A stretch of DNA of 64,000 nt, from contig DKML01000015.1 in the NCBI GenBank assembly GCA_002470515.1, positions 186,001 through 250,000 of the forward strand, in the 5' to 3' direction. Of the stretch, positions 9,174-18,775 are shown piece after piece; within the stretch, counting starts at the first letter, position 1, and every line of letters begins with the position of its first letter. This DNA comes from Proteobacteria bacterium UBA7415 (GTDB lineage: Bacteria; Pseudomonadota; Gammaproteobacteria; Arenicellales; Arenicellaceae). Both the position numbers and the translations under genes were made by a program. The notes under the pieces are model-generated. The model ran no database searches and was not told where the DNA came from. It worked only from the letters and a program-made list of their open reading frames with translations.

Positions 9174-12100
9174 TCAATTGGCTGCGCATAAAGACGATGC
9201 ACACGCGCGTAAAAGAGCGTTAGAGCCTGATGGTTCGTTTATAGTACAAGCGCCTGCAGGATCGGGTAAAACCGGTTTGTTGGTGTATCGAATTTTACGT
9301 CTATTGGCGGTAAGCCAACAGCCAGAGAGCGTGTTGGCAATTACTTTTACTCGCAAAGCCACGCGTGAAATGCGCGAGCGGCTTGTGGATCTATTGCGTC
9401 GAGCTGAACAAAACGATCCCGCCAAAGACGAGTTTGATCAGCAAGGGCTAGATTTAGCCGCCGCCGCTCTGGCGCAAGATAAGCTACAAGGGTGGGCGTT
9501 ACTCGATACTCCGCAGCGAATCCAAATACAAACTATTGATGCGTTGTCGTTACGTCTAGTTGCGGCAATGCCCTGGTTGAGCAGACTGGGTGCGCAGCCC
9601 AGCGCTAGTGATGATGCACAGAGTCTTTACCAAGGTGCGATCGAACAGTTTTTGGTAGACGAGTTGCTCGGTGATGAGGTCGACCCGCAGATACAGTGGT
9701 TGCTTACAGAGCTCGACTTTAATTACATGCGAATGGGCAAGCTATTCAGCTCTATGTTGAGCAAGCGAGATCAGTGGCTACGGCATTTGTTATCAGGCTC
9801 TTTAGTCGAACTTCGCCCTGAGTTAGAGCAAGCCTGGCAAACGCTTGCTCTAACTCATACGCAACAACTGGCCGAAGCTGCGGGCAGCGGACTTATCGAG
9901 AAACTTGTACCCTTAGTTGAGTACGCGCACGTAAACTTGGTTGAGGCCGACAAGCTTCCTGCCGACTTAGTTGATGCAGGTCTACCGGAGTATTCACAAG
10001 ATCGCGCTCAGAGCGACGAGCAAGAAGGTAACGCCGTGTTTTGGCGGGTAGTAAGTATTATCCTACTCACAAATTCTAATGGTCTGCGTAAGCGCCTGGA
10101 TAAGAGTATGGGTTTTCCTCCAGAAGGGAAAGCTGAGAAAGAACAGCTGAACGCCATTCTTGCTGAGCTGGATGGCGATGATTTTTTTCTTGAGCAGATT
10201 GCCGAATACAAACTGATTCCGCTTCGCACTTTTAGTGACTATGACTGGGAACAACTACAAAGCCTAGAGCATGTCTTGAAGAAGCTCGCCGCCTACTTAC
10301 AATTGCAGTTTAGATACCGCGGTAAAAGTGACCATAGCGAGGTAACGCAAAGGGCAAACCTAGCATTGCAGGAACTCGATGATCCTACTGATCTTAGTCT
10401 TAAGCTTGACTACCAAATTAACCACATTTTAGTCGATGAATTTCAAGATACGTCTTTTTCACAAATAGCCTTGCTCAAGCGACTAATGTTGGGATGGTCT
10501 AGCGAAGTGGATCAAGGATCAAAAACGGTATTTCTAGTCGGCGACCCTATGCAGTCAATCTATCGCTTTCGCGAGGCTGATGTTGGTTTGTTCTTGGATG
10601 TTTGGAATAACGACACAACTCGAGTTTTTGAACATCAAACTATAGAACCGTTGTCGCTGAGTCGTAACTTTCGATCCAGCGGCAGTATGGTGGACTGGTT
10701 CAATACGACTTTTGTTCAATCCTTTCCTAAGCTAGATAACAGTCTTACCGGTGCTGTGCGATACGCGCACGCTACCACGCATAGAGATGACAAAGACCCA
10801 AGTTGTGTAGAGTACCTGCTCGCTGGAGATAAACAAGAAGAGGCGACTCTCGCCGTGGCCACAGCGCGCGCTGCCCTCGCTAAAGACGACAAAGAGTCTG
10901 TCGCAATTCTAGTTCGGTCTCGTACTCATTTAAAAGACATTCTGCCTTTGTTGGATTCTGCGGGTGTTAGATATCAAGGCTTAGACTTAGCGCCTTTGTC
11001 GGTAGAGCCAGCCGTAATAGACGTGCTGCACCTGACGCGAGCATTGTCTCGCTTAGATGACCGTATTGCTTGGCTCGCGTTATTACGGGGGCCGTGGGTA
11101 GGGATTAGCCTGAGCGATATACAAACACTTTGCGCCGATAGTAAACAATCGGTGATTGCGCAGTTACAAGAAGCCAATCTAAACAGTATTTCGGCACACG
11201 CGGGCGAACGAGTTCACAATTTTAGAGTGCTTATGCGTACTGCGTTGGGGCAAGCTCAACAGGTCGACCTTGATGTTTTAGTGAAGTGGACATGGCAGCA
11301 GCTGGGTGGAATGCACACTCAATTTGGGCTGAGTGACGCAAGTATGGAATTAGTATTTGAGCGCATATCTGAACACCAGAGTGGTGGTGAGCTGATTTCA
11401 CTCAAAAAGTTAGAAAAGGCGCTAGAGTCATTATACGCGGTACCCGATATTGCCCAAGCCGCACCGCCACGACTCACCATCACCACCATCCACAAGTCTA
11501 AAGGTTTAGAGTTTGATACCGTCATTCTGCCGGGTCTTGGACAGCAGAGTAAAAGCGACGACAAAGATTTGCTGATGTGGGCTGAGTGGCAAGCAAAGGG
11601 CAGCGGCAGCAGTGTTGAATCTCAATTGCTGTTGGCTCCCTTGGCCTACGGTGAAGAAAGTCCACACTACCAATATCTACGAAACCTAGAAAGTAATCGC
11701 GGCGCGAACGAACGAAGTCGCCTACTGTACGTGGCGGCAACAAGAGCGGCAAAGTCTCTAATTCTAACGGCCAATCTAAAAGCAGACCAAGAAACAGGCG
11801 AGCCCAAACAGCCACCCAAGACATCCTTGCTGCATGAACTTTGGGCGGCGCATAGCGAGCGGTTTGAGTTTAATTCTGCTCCTCTTTTAGTGACTGAGAA
11901 CGAGGCTGACGCTGAAGTGCCGAAGTTCAACACCCTCACTCGTTTGCCGCATGGTTTTTCGCGCGCCACAGGAATCGATATAGATTGGCGTAGCAACATA
12001 CCCAGCATGACTCGCAACCTAACCAAGGACCCTGAACAACCTTCTGAAGAAGATGACGAGTTGGAGTTTGCTTGGGCGGGTGAGGTGGCCATAATCGTTG

Positions 12101-12615
12101 GTAATTTGATTCACCAATGGTTCGAATATTTGGATTTAGGCGAGTTGCACTGTTTGCCTGAAGAACCCGACTATCATCACCCATTATTGGCGAGCTGGCG
12201 AAGCGCGCTGCAAGCGGCTGGCCTAGACGACCAACAAAAGAGCTATGCATTACGACGTTTGCTCAAAGCGGTAAGACAAGTGCAGCAAGATGCGAACGCT
12301 GAATTTATATTTGCCGATCGCTCATCAACTAAAACCGAGTTAGGAGTCGCGGCCTACATTGATGGTGCATTGCGTCGATTCAGTATCGATCGAACGTTTG
12401 AAGACGATGGCGTAGTCTGGATTGTGGATCATAAAACCACTGATACGCGCGAACGTAATCTTGAGCAGTTTGCCGATACGCAAGTGCAAGAGAGACATAA
12501 AAAGCAGTTAGAAGCGTACGGACGATTAATGCGCCAGATTGACGCAAGACCAATTCAACTCGCGGTATACTTCCCGCTTCTTAAACAATTACGAAGTTGG
12601 TCTTTTTCGGATTAG
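9160..12615 (+). CDS. AddA-like UvrD-type helicase-nuclease
   Basis: Superfamily 1A DNA helicase with a C-terminal nuclease, partner of the preceding AddB-like protein. Walker A is APAGSGKT (residues 31-38); motif Ia AITFTRKATREM; motif II DEFQDTS; motif III GDPMQSIYRFREAD; motif V TTIHKSKGLEFDTV; motif VI LLYVAATRAAKSL. The nuclease end carries VWIVDHKTTD (Asp1090, Lys1092). I chose ATG 9160 (preceded by GGAGAGGAGGG) over the longer in-frame start at 9079, which would lie deep in the upstream gene. The 1151-residue length is typical for AddA. All helicase motifs appear intact, so this subunit supplies motor activity. Confidence 0.92.
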   Translation: MTANDQLAAHKDDAHARKRALEPDGSFIVQAPAGSGKTGLLVYRILRLLAVSQQPESVLAITFTRKATREMRERLVDLLRRAEQNDPAKDEFDQQGLDLAAAALAQDKLQGWALLDTPQRIQIQTIDALSLRLVAAMPWLSRLGAQPSASDDAQSLYQGAIEQFLVDELLGDEVDPQIQWLLTELDFNYMRMGKLFSSMLSKRDQWLRHLLSGSLVELRPELEQAWQTLALTHTQQLAEAAGSGLIEKLVPLVEYAHVNLVEADKLPADLVDAGLPEYSQDRAQSDEQEGNAVFWRVVSIILLTNSNGLRKRLDKSMGFPPEGKAEKEQLNAILAELDGDDFFLEQIAEYKLIPLRTFSDYDWEQLQSLEHVLKKLAAYLQLQFRYRGKSDHSEVTQRANLALQELDDPTDLSLKLDYQINHILVDEFQDTSFSQIALLKRLMLGWSSEVDQGSKTVFLVGDPMQSIYRFREADVGLFLDVWNNDTTRVFEHQTIEPLSLSRNFRSSGSMVDWFNTTFVQSFPKLDNSLTGAVRYAHATTHRDDKDPSCVEYLLAGDKQEEATLAVATARAALAKDDKESVAILVRSRTHLKDILPLLDSAGVRYQGLDLAPLSVEPAVIDVLHLTRALSRLDDRIAWLALLRGPWVGISLSDIQTLCADSKQSVIAQLQEANLNSISAHAGERVHNFRVLMRTALGQAQQVDLDVLVKWTWQQLGGMHTQFGLSDASMELVFERISEHQSGGELISLKKLEKALESLYAVPDIAQAAPPRLTITTIHKSKGLEFDTVILPGLGQQSKSDDKDLLMWAEWQAKGSGSSVESQLLLAPLAYGEESPHYQYLRNLESNRGANERSRLLYVAATRAAKSLILTANLKADQETGEPKQPPKTSLLHELWAAHSERFEFNSAPLLVTENEADAEVPKFNTLTRLPHGFSRATGIDIDWRSNIPSMTRNLTKDPEQPSEEDDELEFAWAGEVAIIVGNLIHQWFEYLDLGELHCLPEEPDYHHPLLASWRSALQAAGLDDQQKSYALRRLLKAVRQVQQDANAEFIFADRSSTKTELGVAAYIDGALRRFSIDRTFEDDGVVWIVDHKTTDTRERNLEQFADTQVQERHKKQLEAYGRLMRQIDARPIQLAVYFPLLKQLRSWSFSD

Positions 12616-12640
12616 CTTCAAACTCCCCAAAATATACAGC

Positions 12641-13693
12641 ATGAAATACGCGAAATTAGGCAGTAGCGATCTGCAAGTGTCCGAAGTGTGTCTAGGGTCT
12701 ATGACCTGGGGCCAGCAAAATAATCAAGCCGACGCGGATGCGCAACTTGATTACTCTATTGAGCAAGGCATCAACTTTATTGATACGGCCGAGATGTATT
12801 CTGTGCCGCCTAAAGCTGAAACCCAAGGGTCGACAGAGCGCATTATTGGGACATGGCTAGCCGCAAACCCAGAACGCCGTAAGGATATTGTTTTGGCAAC
12901 CAAGATCGCTGGCCCAGGAGTTCCTTGGGTAAGAAACGCGGGTCCGATTACTAGAGCGACAATCAACGAGGCTGTCGACAATTCTTTGCAGCGCCTGCAA
13001 ACCGATTACATAGATTTGTATCAATTGCATTGGCCAAACCGGTTGTCGCCACATTTTTCTAAGCACTGGCCGGGAGTAGTAGACCCAACTCTTGTTGATG
13101 CAGACAAAGAACGCGATGGCTTATTGGATATTTTACGCGGTCTTGACGATGTTGTTAAAGCCGGCAAAGTGCGTCATTGCGGCTTATCCGACGATACACC
13201 GTGGGGGATCATGCAGTACTTGGCATTGGCCAAAGAGCATGACTTACCGCGTATGGTGTCTATCCAAAACGAATTCAGCTTGCTGCACATTAAGGACCAT
13301 CCGTATTTGATCGAAGCGTGTGTATTTGAAGATGTTGCCTACTTGCCGTGGTCACCATTAGCCGGCGGCGCTTTATCAGGTAAGTACGCAAACGGTGCTA
13401 AGCCAGAAGGCGCTCGTTGGACCATGCAACAGCGGAATAGCATTTTTAGAGACACGGCGTTCTCGCACGATGCCATCGCCGCGTATCAGACAGTTGCTGA
13501 AAAACACGGCATGACCGTAACGCAGATGTCTCTCGCATGGGTTTATCAATTTGCAGGAGTCACGTCGACCATTATTGGTGCGACGTCTATGGAGCAACTA
13601 AAAGAAGACATCGGTGCTTATTCGATGACGCTCTCTGAAGATGTGATAAAAGACATTGATGCGGTTATTCGCCGTTATCCAGTGCCTTTTTAG
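12641..13693 (+). CDS. NADP(H)-dependent aldo/keto reductase, Tas-like
   Basis: Cytoplasmic TIM-barrel oxidoreductase. The family signature is clear: GSMTWG near the N-terminus, NFIDTAEMY with the catalytic Asp and Tyr, then the catalytic Lys in LATKIAG and His in YQLHWPNR, and the C-terminal cofactor region IIGATSMEQL. The long protein with inserted proline-rich segment (PPKAETQGSTE) matches the E. coli Tas type. ATG 12641 was chosen; the longer frame from 12539 overlaps the helicase gene and adds no conserved sequence. Physiological substrate is unknown. Confidence 0.92.
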   Translation: MKYAKLGSSDLQVSEVCLGSMTWGQQNNQADADAQLDYSIEQGINFIDTAEMYSVPPKAETQGSTERIIGTWLAANPERRKDIVLATKIAGPGVPWVRNAGPITRATINEAVDNSLQRLQTDYIDLYQLHWPNRLSPHFSKHWPGVVDPTLVDADKERDGLLDILRGLDDVVKAGKVRHCGLSDDTPWGIMQYLALAKEHDLPRMVSIQNEFSLLHIKDHPYLIEACVFEDVAYLPWSPLAGGALSGKYANGAKPEGARWTMQQRNSIFRDTAFSHDAIAAYQTVAEKHGMTVTQMSLAWVYQFAGVTSTIIGATSMEQLKEDIGAYSMTLSEDVIKDIDAVIRRYPVPF

Positions 13694-13772
13694 AGAATGA
13701 CTCTGCGCTGGTTGAAAAGCTACAGGTAACGAAAAAAACGAATGTGTTAGTTAGAGCGTTTTAGGTCAAAGC

Positions 13773-14273
13773 ATGCGCGTTGTTACAGATTTAAAACACC
13801 AGCTGATTAGCAGCCCATCACCCGTCTTGCTGGTTCAATTAATGAGCTGGTTCAAGACCGAAGACGATATCCGGATTTGGGGTGGGCCAGAGTTTCGTTA
13901 CCCCTACACTCTGGAAAGCTTTGTTGCGGACACCCAATTAGATAACTTACTGACGGTGTGCCTGTTAGACGGTACAGGTCGGTTAAGTGCATTTGGACAA
14001 TGCTACAACCGTTTAGACTGTTGTCATTTGGCGCGTCTCGCCATTGCGCCTGATTTAAGAGGACGCGGTTTAGTTATACCGCTCATTCAAACTTTGGCAA
14101 ATGAGGCAAAAGGTGAATTCCCCTTTTCTGAGCTCTCGTTGTTTGTTTTAGAGAGCAATGAGGGCGCGCGTCTTGCTTATGAAAAGCAAGGCTTTAATTA
14201 CCTAGATTACCCTGCCCATAGGCCAGACTCTTACGCAGGGCCTGACATTCTTTATATGCGCAAGACCTTATAG
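13773..14273 (+). CDS. GNAT-family N-acetyltransferase
   Basis: Acetyl-CoA-dependent acyltransferase. The central strand-helix LARLAIAPDLRGRGLVIPLI carries the acetyl-CoA pyrophosphate loop (Arg-Gly-Arg-Gly), and LFVLESNEGARLAYEKQGF is the usual motif B end. Length 166 residues. It sits alone on the plus strand about 80 bases after the aldo/keto reductase. The substrate cannot be told from sequence. Confidence 0.85.
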   Translation: MRVVTDLKHQLISSPSPVLLVQLMSWFKTEDDIRIWGGPEFRYPYTLESFVADTQLDNLLTVCLLDGTGRLSAFGQCYNRLDCCHLARLAIAPDLRGRGLVIPLIQTLANEAKGEFPFSELSLFVLESNEGARLAYEKQGFNYLDYPAHRPDSYAGPDILYMRKTL

Positions 14274-14386
14274 TTAGCCAAACCAGTGTTCGCCAAAACT
14301 AAGCAAATTGCTATTTTGCTGAACGTGGGTCACATTCAACGTCAACGCTTTCATTGAGAAGGCCATCAGAATTAGAGGAAAGCATA

Positions 14387-15277
14387 GTGGGTGAGTTGTA
14401 CATACAGTATGAATATTGGTTCGCAGCATTTCAGTTAATTACCGCTATGTTGGGCATGGGCGCTACGCTCACCGCCAACGACTTTAAAGATGTAGTACGC
14501 GAACCAAGGAGCATTAGTTTCGGCATGCTTATTCAGCTGGTTCTGGTTCCTATCATTGCCTATTTGTTTATTAGCTATGCGGGCGTGCTCGGAGGCGTTG
14601 CTATTGGTATAGCGCTCATCGCGGCGATCCCAGGTGGAACCACTTCAAATATTTTCACGTATATGGCGCGCGGCAATGTACCGCTGTCTATTTCGATTAC
14701 GGGTCTAACCACATTGGGCTGCTTGATCACAACGCCGTTCATACTAGGCGTGTTGATTACTGAGTATCTTCCGGCTGACTTCACTATGCCCACGGGTCAA
14801 ATCGTCACCGAAATTGCGCTTACGCTTCTACTGCCCTTATTCGTGGGTATGGCTATTCTACGTTTTTCCAAGCCCATTGCCGACGTGCTCTCAAAGTGGA
14901 GTATTCGTGCATCACTGTTTGGTATTTTGATGATTGTTGTTGGGTCATCCAGTGCGGGCAGACTTGATCTAGAGGCATTTGGTTACGATAACGCCTTAAT
15001 CGTTCTGCTGTTTATTGTTGCCTTAACGATGATGAGCTGGTTTTCGAGCTGGGTGCTCAAATTGTCATCGGCTGATCGAACGGCAGTAGAAATGGAAGTG
15101 ATTATCCGCAACGTAAATTTGGGGGTATTGATCAAAGCATCGTTGTTCCCGATAAGCGCTACGGGGTCGAACACAATAGGTGATGCAGTGTTGCTGACCA
15201 TACTCTTGTACGGCGCCCTGCAGATACTCTTCGCTATGGTAATTATTCCGCTAAAACGCAGACAATCACAGGCTTAG
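14387..15277 (+). CDS. Bile acid:sodium symporter (SBF) family transporter
   Basis: Inner-membrane sodium-coupled organic anion transporter with about 9-10 hydrophobic segments. The family's early motif is visible (AMLGMGATLTANDF), and the AIPGGTTSNIFTYMARGN segment matches the conserved GGTxSN unwinding region. I favour GTG 14387, which has AGAGGA seven bases upstream, over TTG 14354. That gives 296 residues. Transported compound unknown. Confidence 0.88.
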   Translation: MGELYIQYEYWFAAFQLITAMLGMGATLTANDFKDVVREPRSISFGMLIQLVLVPIIAYLFISYAGVLGGVAIGIALIAAIPGGTTSNIFTYMARGNVPLSISITGLTTLGCLITTPFILGVLITEYLPADFTMPTGQIVTEIALTLLLPLFVGMAILRFSKPIADVLSKWSIRASLFGILMIVVGSSSAGRLDLEAFGYDNALIVLLFIVALTMMSWFSSWVLKLSSADRTAVEMEVIIRNVNLGVLIKASLFPISATGSNTIGDAVLLTILLYGALQILFAMVIIPLKRRQSQA

Positions 15278-15321
15278 ATCTTTACTGGCATTGAAATTTA
15301 AAAGCTCAGAGTGCTAAGAGC

Positions 15322-15657
15322 TTACGCTTTCTTTACGAACTCTGACTTAAGCATCATTGGGCCAATACCTTCGATTTTGCAATCAATGTTGTGATCGCCG
15401 TCGACTAGACGGTTGATCTTAACCTTGGTGCCGATCTTAGCGGTGGACGACGAGCCTTTAACCTTAAGGTCTTTGATTAGCGTAACAAAGTCACCATCTT
15501 GCAATGGATTGCCGTTGGCGTCTTTTACATCTAGGGCGTTATCAGCGGCCGTGTCTTCGTTCCACTCATAGGCGCATTCAGGACAGACCCATAAATTGCG
15601 ATCTTCGTAGGCGTACTCAGACTGGCACTTAGGACATGGGGGGATGGCTGTGCTCAT
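15322..15657 (-). CDS. yjdM: YjdM/PhnA zinc-ribbon protein
   Basis: Small cytoplasmic protein formerly linked to alkylphosphonate use (PhnA). The N-terminal zinc ribbon has CPKC and CPEC; the rest is the PhnA domain with [15 protein letters not shown] and a C-terminal MLKSEFVKK. Length 111 residues is standard. It converges with the SBF transporter gene; a short inverted repeat AAGCTC/GAGCTT at 15302-15323 covers the gap. Confidence 0.93.
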   Translation of the reverse strand: MSTAIPPCPKCQSEYAYEDRNLWVCPECAYEWNEDTAADNALDVKDANGNPLQDGDFVTLIKDLKVKGSSSTAKIGTKVKINRLVDGDHNIDCKIEGIGPMMLKSEFVKKA

Positions 15658-15782
15658 AATGCTGGATTCGGTGGCGTTGGAGTCAGTGGGGACAACTAAG
15701 GCTTGAGTATAGCTCAGGCTTAACGCAAATTGAGAAGGTAAGCGAACTTACCTCACACAACCAGTAATGCTAGTTACCTTTG

Positions 15783-16619
15783 TTACGCTTCGCTTACCGA
15801 GCCTCTAATGCTTTTCAAAGGCGCTTTGGTAGCGCGGTTAAAACGCTCGATATACTCGGGGTGCTCAGTACCCATGACACGATCCCAAAAAGTAAAGTAG
15901 AAGGCGTAGTTACCACCACTTTTTTCGTGATGTAAGTCGTGGTGCGTGACGGTCGCGAATATTCCGAGAATAGGGTGCTCGGCCCAACCGCGTGGAAACA
16001 GCTCATAGCCGCAGTGTGCCATTGCGTTTCGAATAATTTGGATCAACATGGCCGCAATAAATGCATTGTGATGCATCGGTACCAGAATAAAGAATATTGG
16101 CGCAAACGCATACACAAGCGCGGCTTCGGGTGGCGCAAAGGAATAAGCCGTAAAAGGGGTTGGGTTGTGCGAGCGATGATGAGTTAGGTGGAAGAATCGG
16201 TAAAAACGTTTCATATGCATAAAACGGTGAGTCCAGTAAAAGTACGTATCGAGCACAATGCTCCAAAGCACAATTGAAAACACTAGGTAAGGCCAGCCAT
16301 ATTCACTGACATCACTGTAGATCTTAAACATTGATCCACCGTAGAACGTTTCCATAATTTGATTGGTAACGCTAAAGCAAAAAACGAACACAATGACGGT
16401 GAGTGTTGAGTTGCGTACTTCTCTCACAATTTGCTTATTGCGCAGTATCTTCGGCATAGGTTTGCGAATGCGCCGATTCTCTAACACATCACTTAAGAGT
16501 ATCCAGGTAACGAACCATACGCCCACGGCCCCAATGACATAACGCGATGCTTCGGTGTAAAAGTCTTGTGGGAAGTAGGTGTAGAAATTTGTAAAAACGC
16601 CCGTTATAAAGTCAATCAT
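15783..16619 (-). CDS. Sterol desaturase / fatty acid hydroxylase family membrane protein
   Basis: Integral membrane di-iron hydroxylase or desaturase. The histidine clusters are visible: HRFMH, HLTHHRSH and HHDLHH, together with several hydrophobic segments, 278 residues. These coordinate the two irons in the family. It lies on the minus strand 200 bases downstream of the AraC-type regulator, so the regulator may control it. Lipid substrate unknown. Confidence 0.88.
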   Translation of the reverse strand: MIDFITGVFTNFYTYFPQDFYTEASRYVIGAVGVWFVTWILLSDVLENRRIRKPMPKILRNKQIVREVRNSTLTVIVFVFCFSVTNQIMETFYGGSMFKIYSDVSEYGWPYLVFSIVLWSIVLDTYFYWTHRFMHMKRFYRFFHLTHHRSHNPTPFTAYSFAPPEAALVYAFAPIFFILVPMHHNAFIAAMLIQIIRNAMAHCGYELFPRGWAEHPILGIFATVTHHDLHHEKSGGNYAFYFTFWDRVMGTEHPEYIERFNRATKAPLKSIRGSVSEA

Positions 16620-16749
16620 TGTTCTGATCCAAAGTTTTTAAGAGCCCTACGCGGTTTGCTGCGTTGATGACATCTAGTTATTGATGAGGCAAGTTTAGTC
16701 ATCGGGTATTGTTGGGTCTGCGCAATACTAAAAAGAGTTGATCATTTTT

Positions 16750-16787
16750 AAAACTGATCAGCTTTATTCAGTTTTGCACAGCAAAAC
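16750..16787. repeat. Two overlapping inverted repeats between AraC regulator and hydroxylase genes
   Basis: AAAACTGA (16750-16757) pairs with TCAGTTTT (16768-16775), and GTTTTGC (16771-16777) pairs with GCAAAAC (16781-16787). The arms share GTTTT, so only one hairpin can form at once. Two copies of the palindrome TGATCA lie just upstream. This could be an operator, a terminator for the AraC gene, or chance. Confidence 0.4.
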
Positions 16788-16820
16788 GGCTATTTAAAGC
16801 AGTAGAGCAGGAGCTAAAGT

Positions 16821-17873
16821 TTACTTATTGGACTGCGCTTGTTCACGAAACTGGGTGGGCGTGATGTGTTCGCTTGCTTTAAAGGCTCTATTGAACGGCG
16901 CTAAAGAAGAAAACCCGCAGTCCAGCGCTAACGTTAAAATGGGCGTTCGGAGCTTGTCTTGGTTGGCTAGCAGCTCTTTTACAGCTTCAATTCGATACGA
17001 GTTTAGGTAGCTCGAAAAATTGCGATAACCCAAGGTTTGATTGATGAGCTTACGCAAATGATGTTCAGCTAAACCTACTTCGCTGGCGAGTTCACCAATT
17101 GAGAGGCCGTGATTTTTATACAATTGCTCGCTCTGCATTACTTGTGAGAGCTTTTCGAAGGCCACTCGATCTTTAAGATCCATGGCATCAGTAGAGTCGG
17201 TACTCGGTTTTCTTTGTACAAGTCCAAGGACTTCGGGGTGCAATCGAGCCAACCAAAGCACAGACCACAAAACAACGGGCAAGCATAATACGTAGGTAAT
17301 CCATATGGTGAGGTCTTGATCGCCGCCCATCCAGCCGTAGATGCGTTCAATAGAGATAGACAACACCAATATTAGAGCGATGGCGATCACAAAACGAATT
17401 CGCATTTTTCTACGTAGCTCTACCAGATCTTCTTTTCGGCCTTTAAGCGCTCTGACGGCTAAGTGAACCATTAGCCCTAAGCTAAAAATAGAACCTGCGT
17501 AGTTGATTTTATAAGCCCACTCAAAACCTAGGCCTAAGTAATAGAGTCTGATGGGGACAATTACGGCGGCGAAAGCGAGCACAATCACCCATTCTCGCAA
17601 CCCAACGCGGAAATCATCGTCAAACAACGACATTCCCAACAACCAAATAAACGCGGGATTGAGGGAATCGTAGAGTCGCAACGGCACAACGATGGGGCCT
17701 GAAAGAGACAGCTCGGGCGATCCTGTCGTTATGAACATTGCGGTAAGAGCAAGAACCAACGGTAGAGCAAAACGCAGAGCACGGATATGCCGCGCATCTC
17801 TTATGATCAGCGCACTGATGCCTATCAACAGGCCAATGGTGGCAAACTTAAAAAACGCTTCCGCTAATAACAT
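16821..17873 (-). CDS. Membrane-anchored AraC-family transcriptional regulator
   Basis: The N-terminal two thirds (residues about 1-220) form seven or so hydrophobic segments, and the C-terminal 110 residues are a two-helix-turn-helix AraC DNA-binding domain: LSIGELASEVGLAEHHLRKLI, then ILTLALDCGFSSLAPFNRAFK and TPTQFRE. This layout is a known group of membrane-bound AraC regulators that probably sense a signal in the membrane. It is upstream of the fatty acid hydroxylase gene on the same strand, which makes that gene a candidate target (inference). Confidence 0.88.
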   Translation of the reverse strand: MLLAEAFFKFATIGLLIGISALIIRDARHIRALRFALPLVLALTAMFITTGSPELSLSGPIVVPLRLYDSLNPAFIWLLGMSLFDDDFRVGLREWVIVLAFAAVIVPIRLYYLGLGFEWAYKINYAGSIFSLGLMVHLAVRALKGRKEDLVELRRKMRIRFVIAIALILVLSISIERIYGWMGGDQDLTIWITYVLCLPVVLWSVLWLARLHPEVLGLVQRKPSTDSTDAMDLKDRVAFEKLSQVMQSEQLYKNHGLSIGELASEVGLAEHHLRKLINQTLGYRNFSSYLNSYRIEAVKELLANQDKLRTPILTLALDCGFSSLAPFNRAFKASEHITPTQFREQAQSNK

Positions 17874-17939
17874 CGGCTAAGTCTCTAGGTCAGTCTCTAT
17901 GCAAATCTATACGATCTGCGATAATCAGATCTTAACCTG

Positions 17940-18533
17940 TTATTCGGCTGATACTGGACCTGCAAGAGCTTTGAGCAAAGCGGCCAACGCTTCTTTCTCT
18001 TCAACTTCTAACTCAGGATTGTCTGAGCAACGTGGATCGGTTTTTTGAATTGCTGAAATGGCTGGGCGCGTTAATTGAATTGGATCACAGCCATGGTCTT
18101 GTTCGCAGATCATGTCCCATTCTGGTTTGGCTTGAACGTGGCATGCAAAGCAGTTACCGCCAAATTTATTCACAACATCAACAAAGCCTCGTTTATCGAT
18201 ATTGCTGCCTGACTCGTCAACACTTAGCTCAAAAAACTCCCAGTCGCGCGTTGCCGCGTTAAACCCTTTAGGGTGCTTAACCATCACTTCGGTCGGAACG
18301 AGTTGCACCACTGAACCTGGAGGGTAGACCCCGCCGACATCAGAATTGGCAACAGCCAGAGTGCCATCAAGGTCATCCATTAAGTTGTCTACAAAAAAGC
18401 CTCGGACTCTAGACATTTCGCTCAAACATCTGAAGTTTGATTCGTCGATGCTTAGCGCGGCCTGTTCATCTTGCGCGATCGAAGTAGGTACAAAGCTAAG
18501 ACTGAGTAAGCTTAATAGTAGTATGCGAAGCAT
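17940..18533 (-). CDS. Secreted single-heme cytochrome, P460-like
   Basis: ATG 18533 has GGGAG just upstream and is followed by a signal peptide ending in TSIAQ; the longer frame from 18602 adds nothing. The mature protein has one heme c site, NCFACH, inside a segment (GGNCFACHVQAKPEWD, then CEQDHGCDPI) that resembles cytochrome P460-like periplasmic proteins. Two further cysteines in that stretch may form a disulfide. It is divergent from the amidohydrolase gene. Function is not known; the family includes enzymes that oxidise nitrogen compounds, but I see no support for that here. Confidence 0.7.
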   Translation of the reverse strand: MLRILLLSLLSLSFVPTSIAQDEQAALSIDESNFRCLSEMSRVRGFFVDNLMDDLDGTLAVANSDVGGVYPPGSVVQLVPTEVMVKHPKGFNAATRDWEFFELSVDESGSNIDKRGFVDVVNKFGGNCFACHVQAKPEWDMICEQDHGCDPIQLTRPAISAIQKTDPRCSDNPELEVEEKEALAALLKALAGPVSAE

Positions 18534-18775
18534 GGTTTTCTCCCTTTGAAGGCGGCATAACCGCGGTAATATTCTTTTTGTTTGTGCGCTGACTGCTGCC
18601 ATTGAATATACCTATACTGGTATTTAAAAGCGGCGCTTCGGTTGAGTATAGCGTAAGGATTCAATGGCGAGCAGTTTCTAGAACAATCGGTATTTCCCAC
18701 AAATGCTATGGTCAGTTGAGCCGTGGTTCCATATTATGTCCATTCAATATAATAAAAACTGCTGAGAGGCCCACC

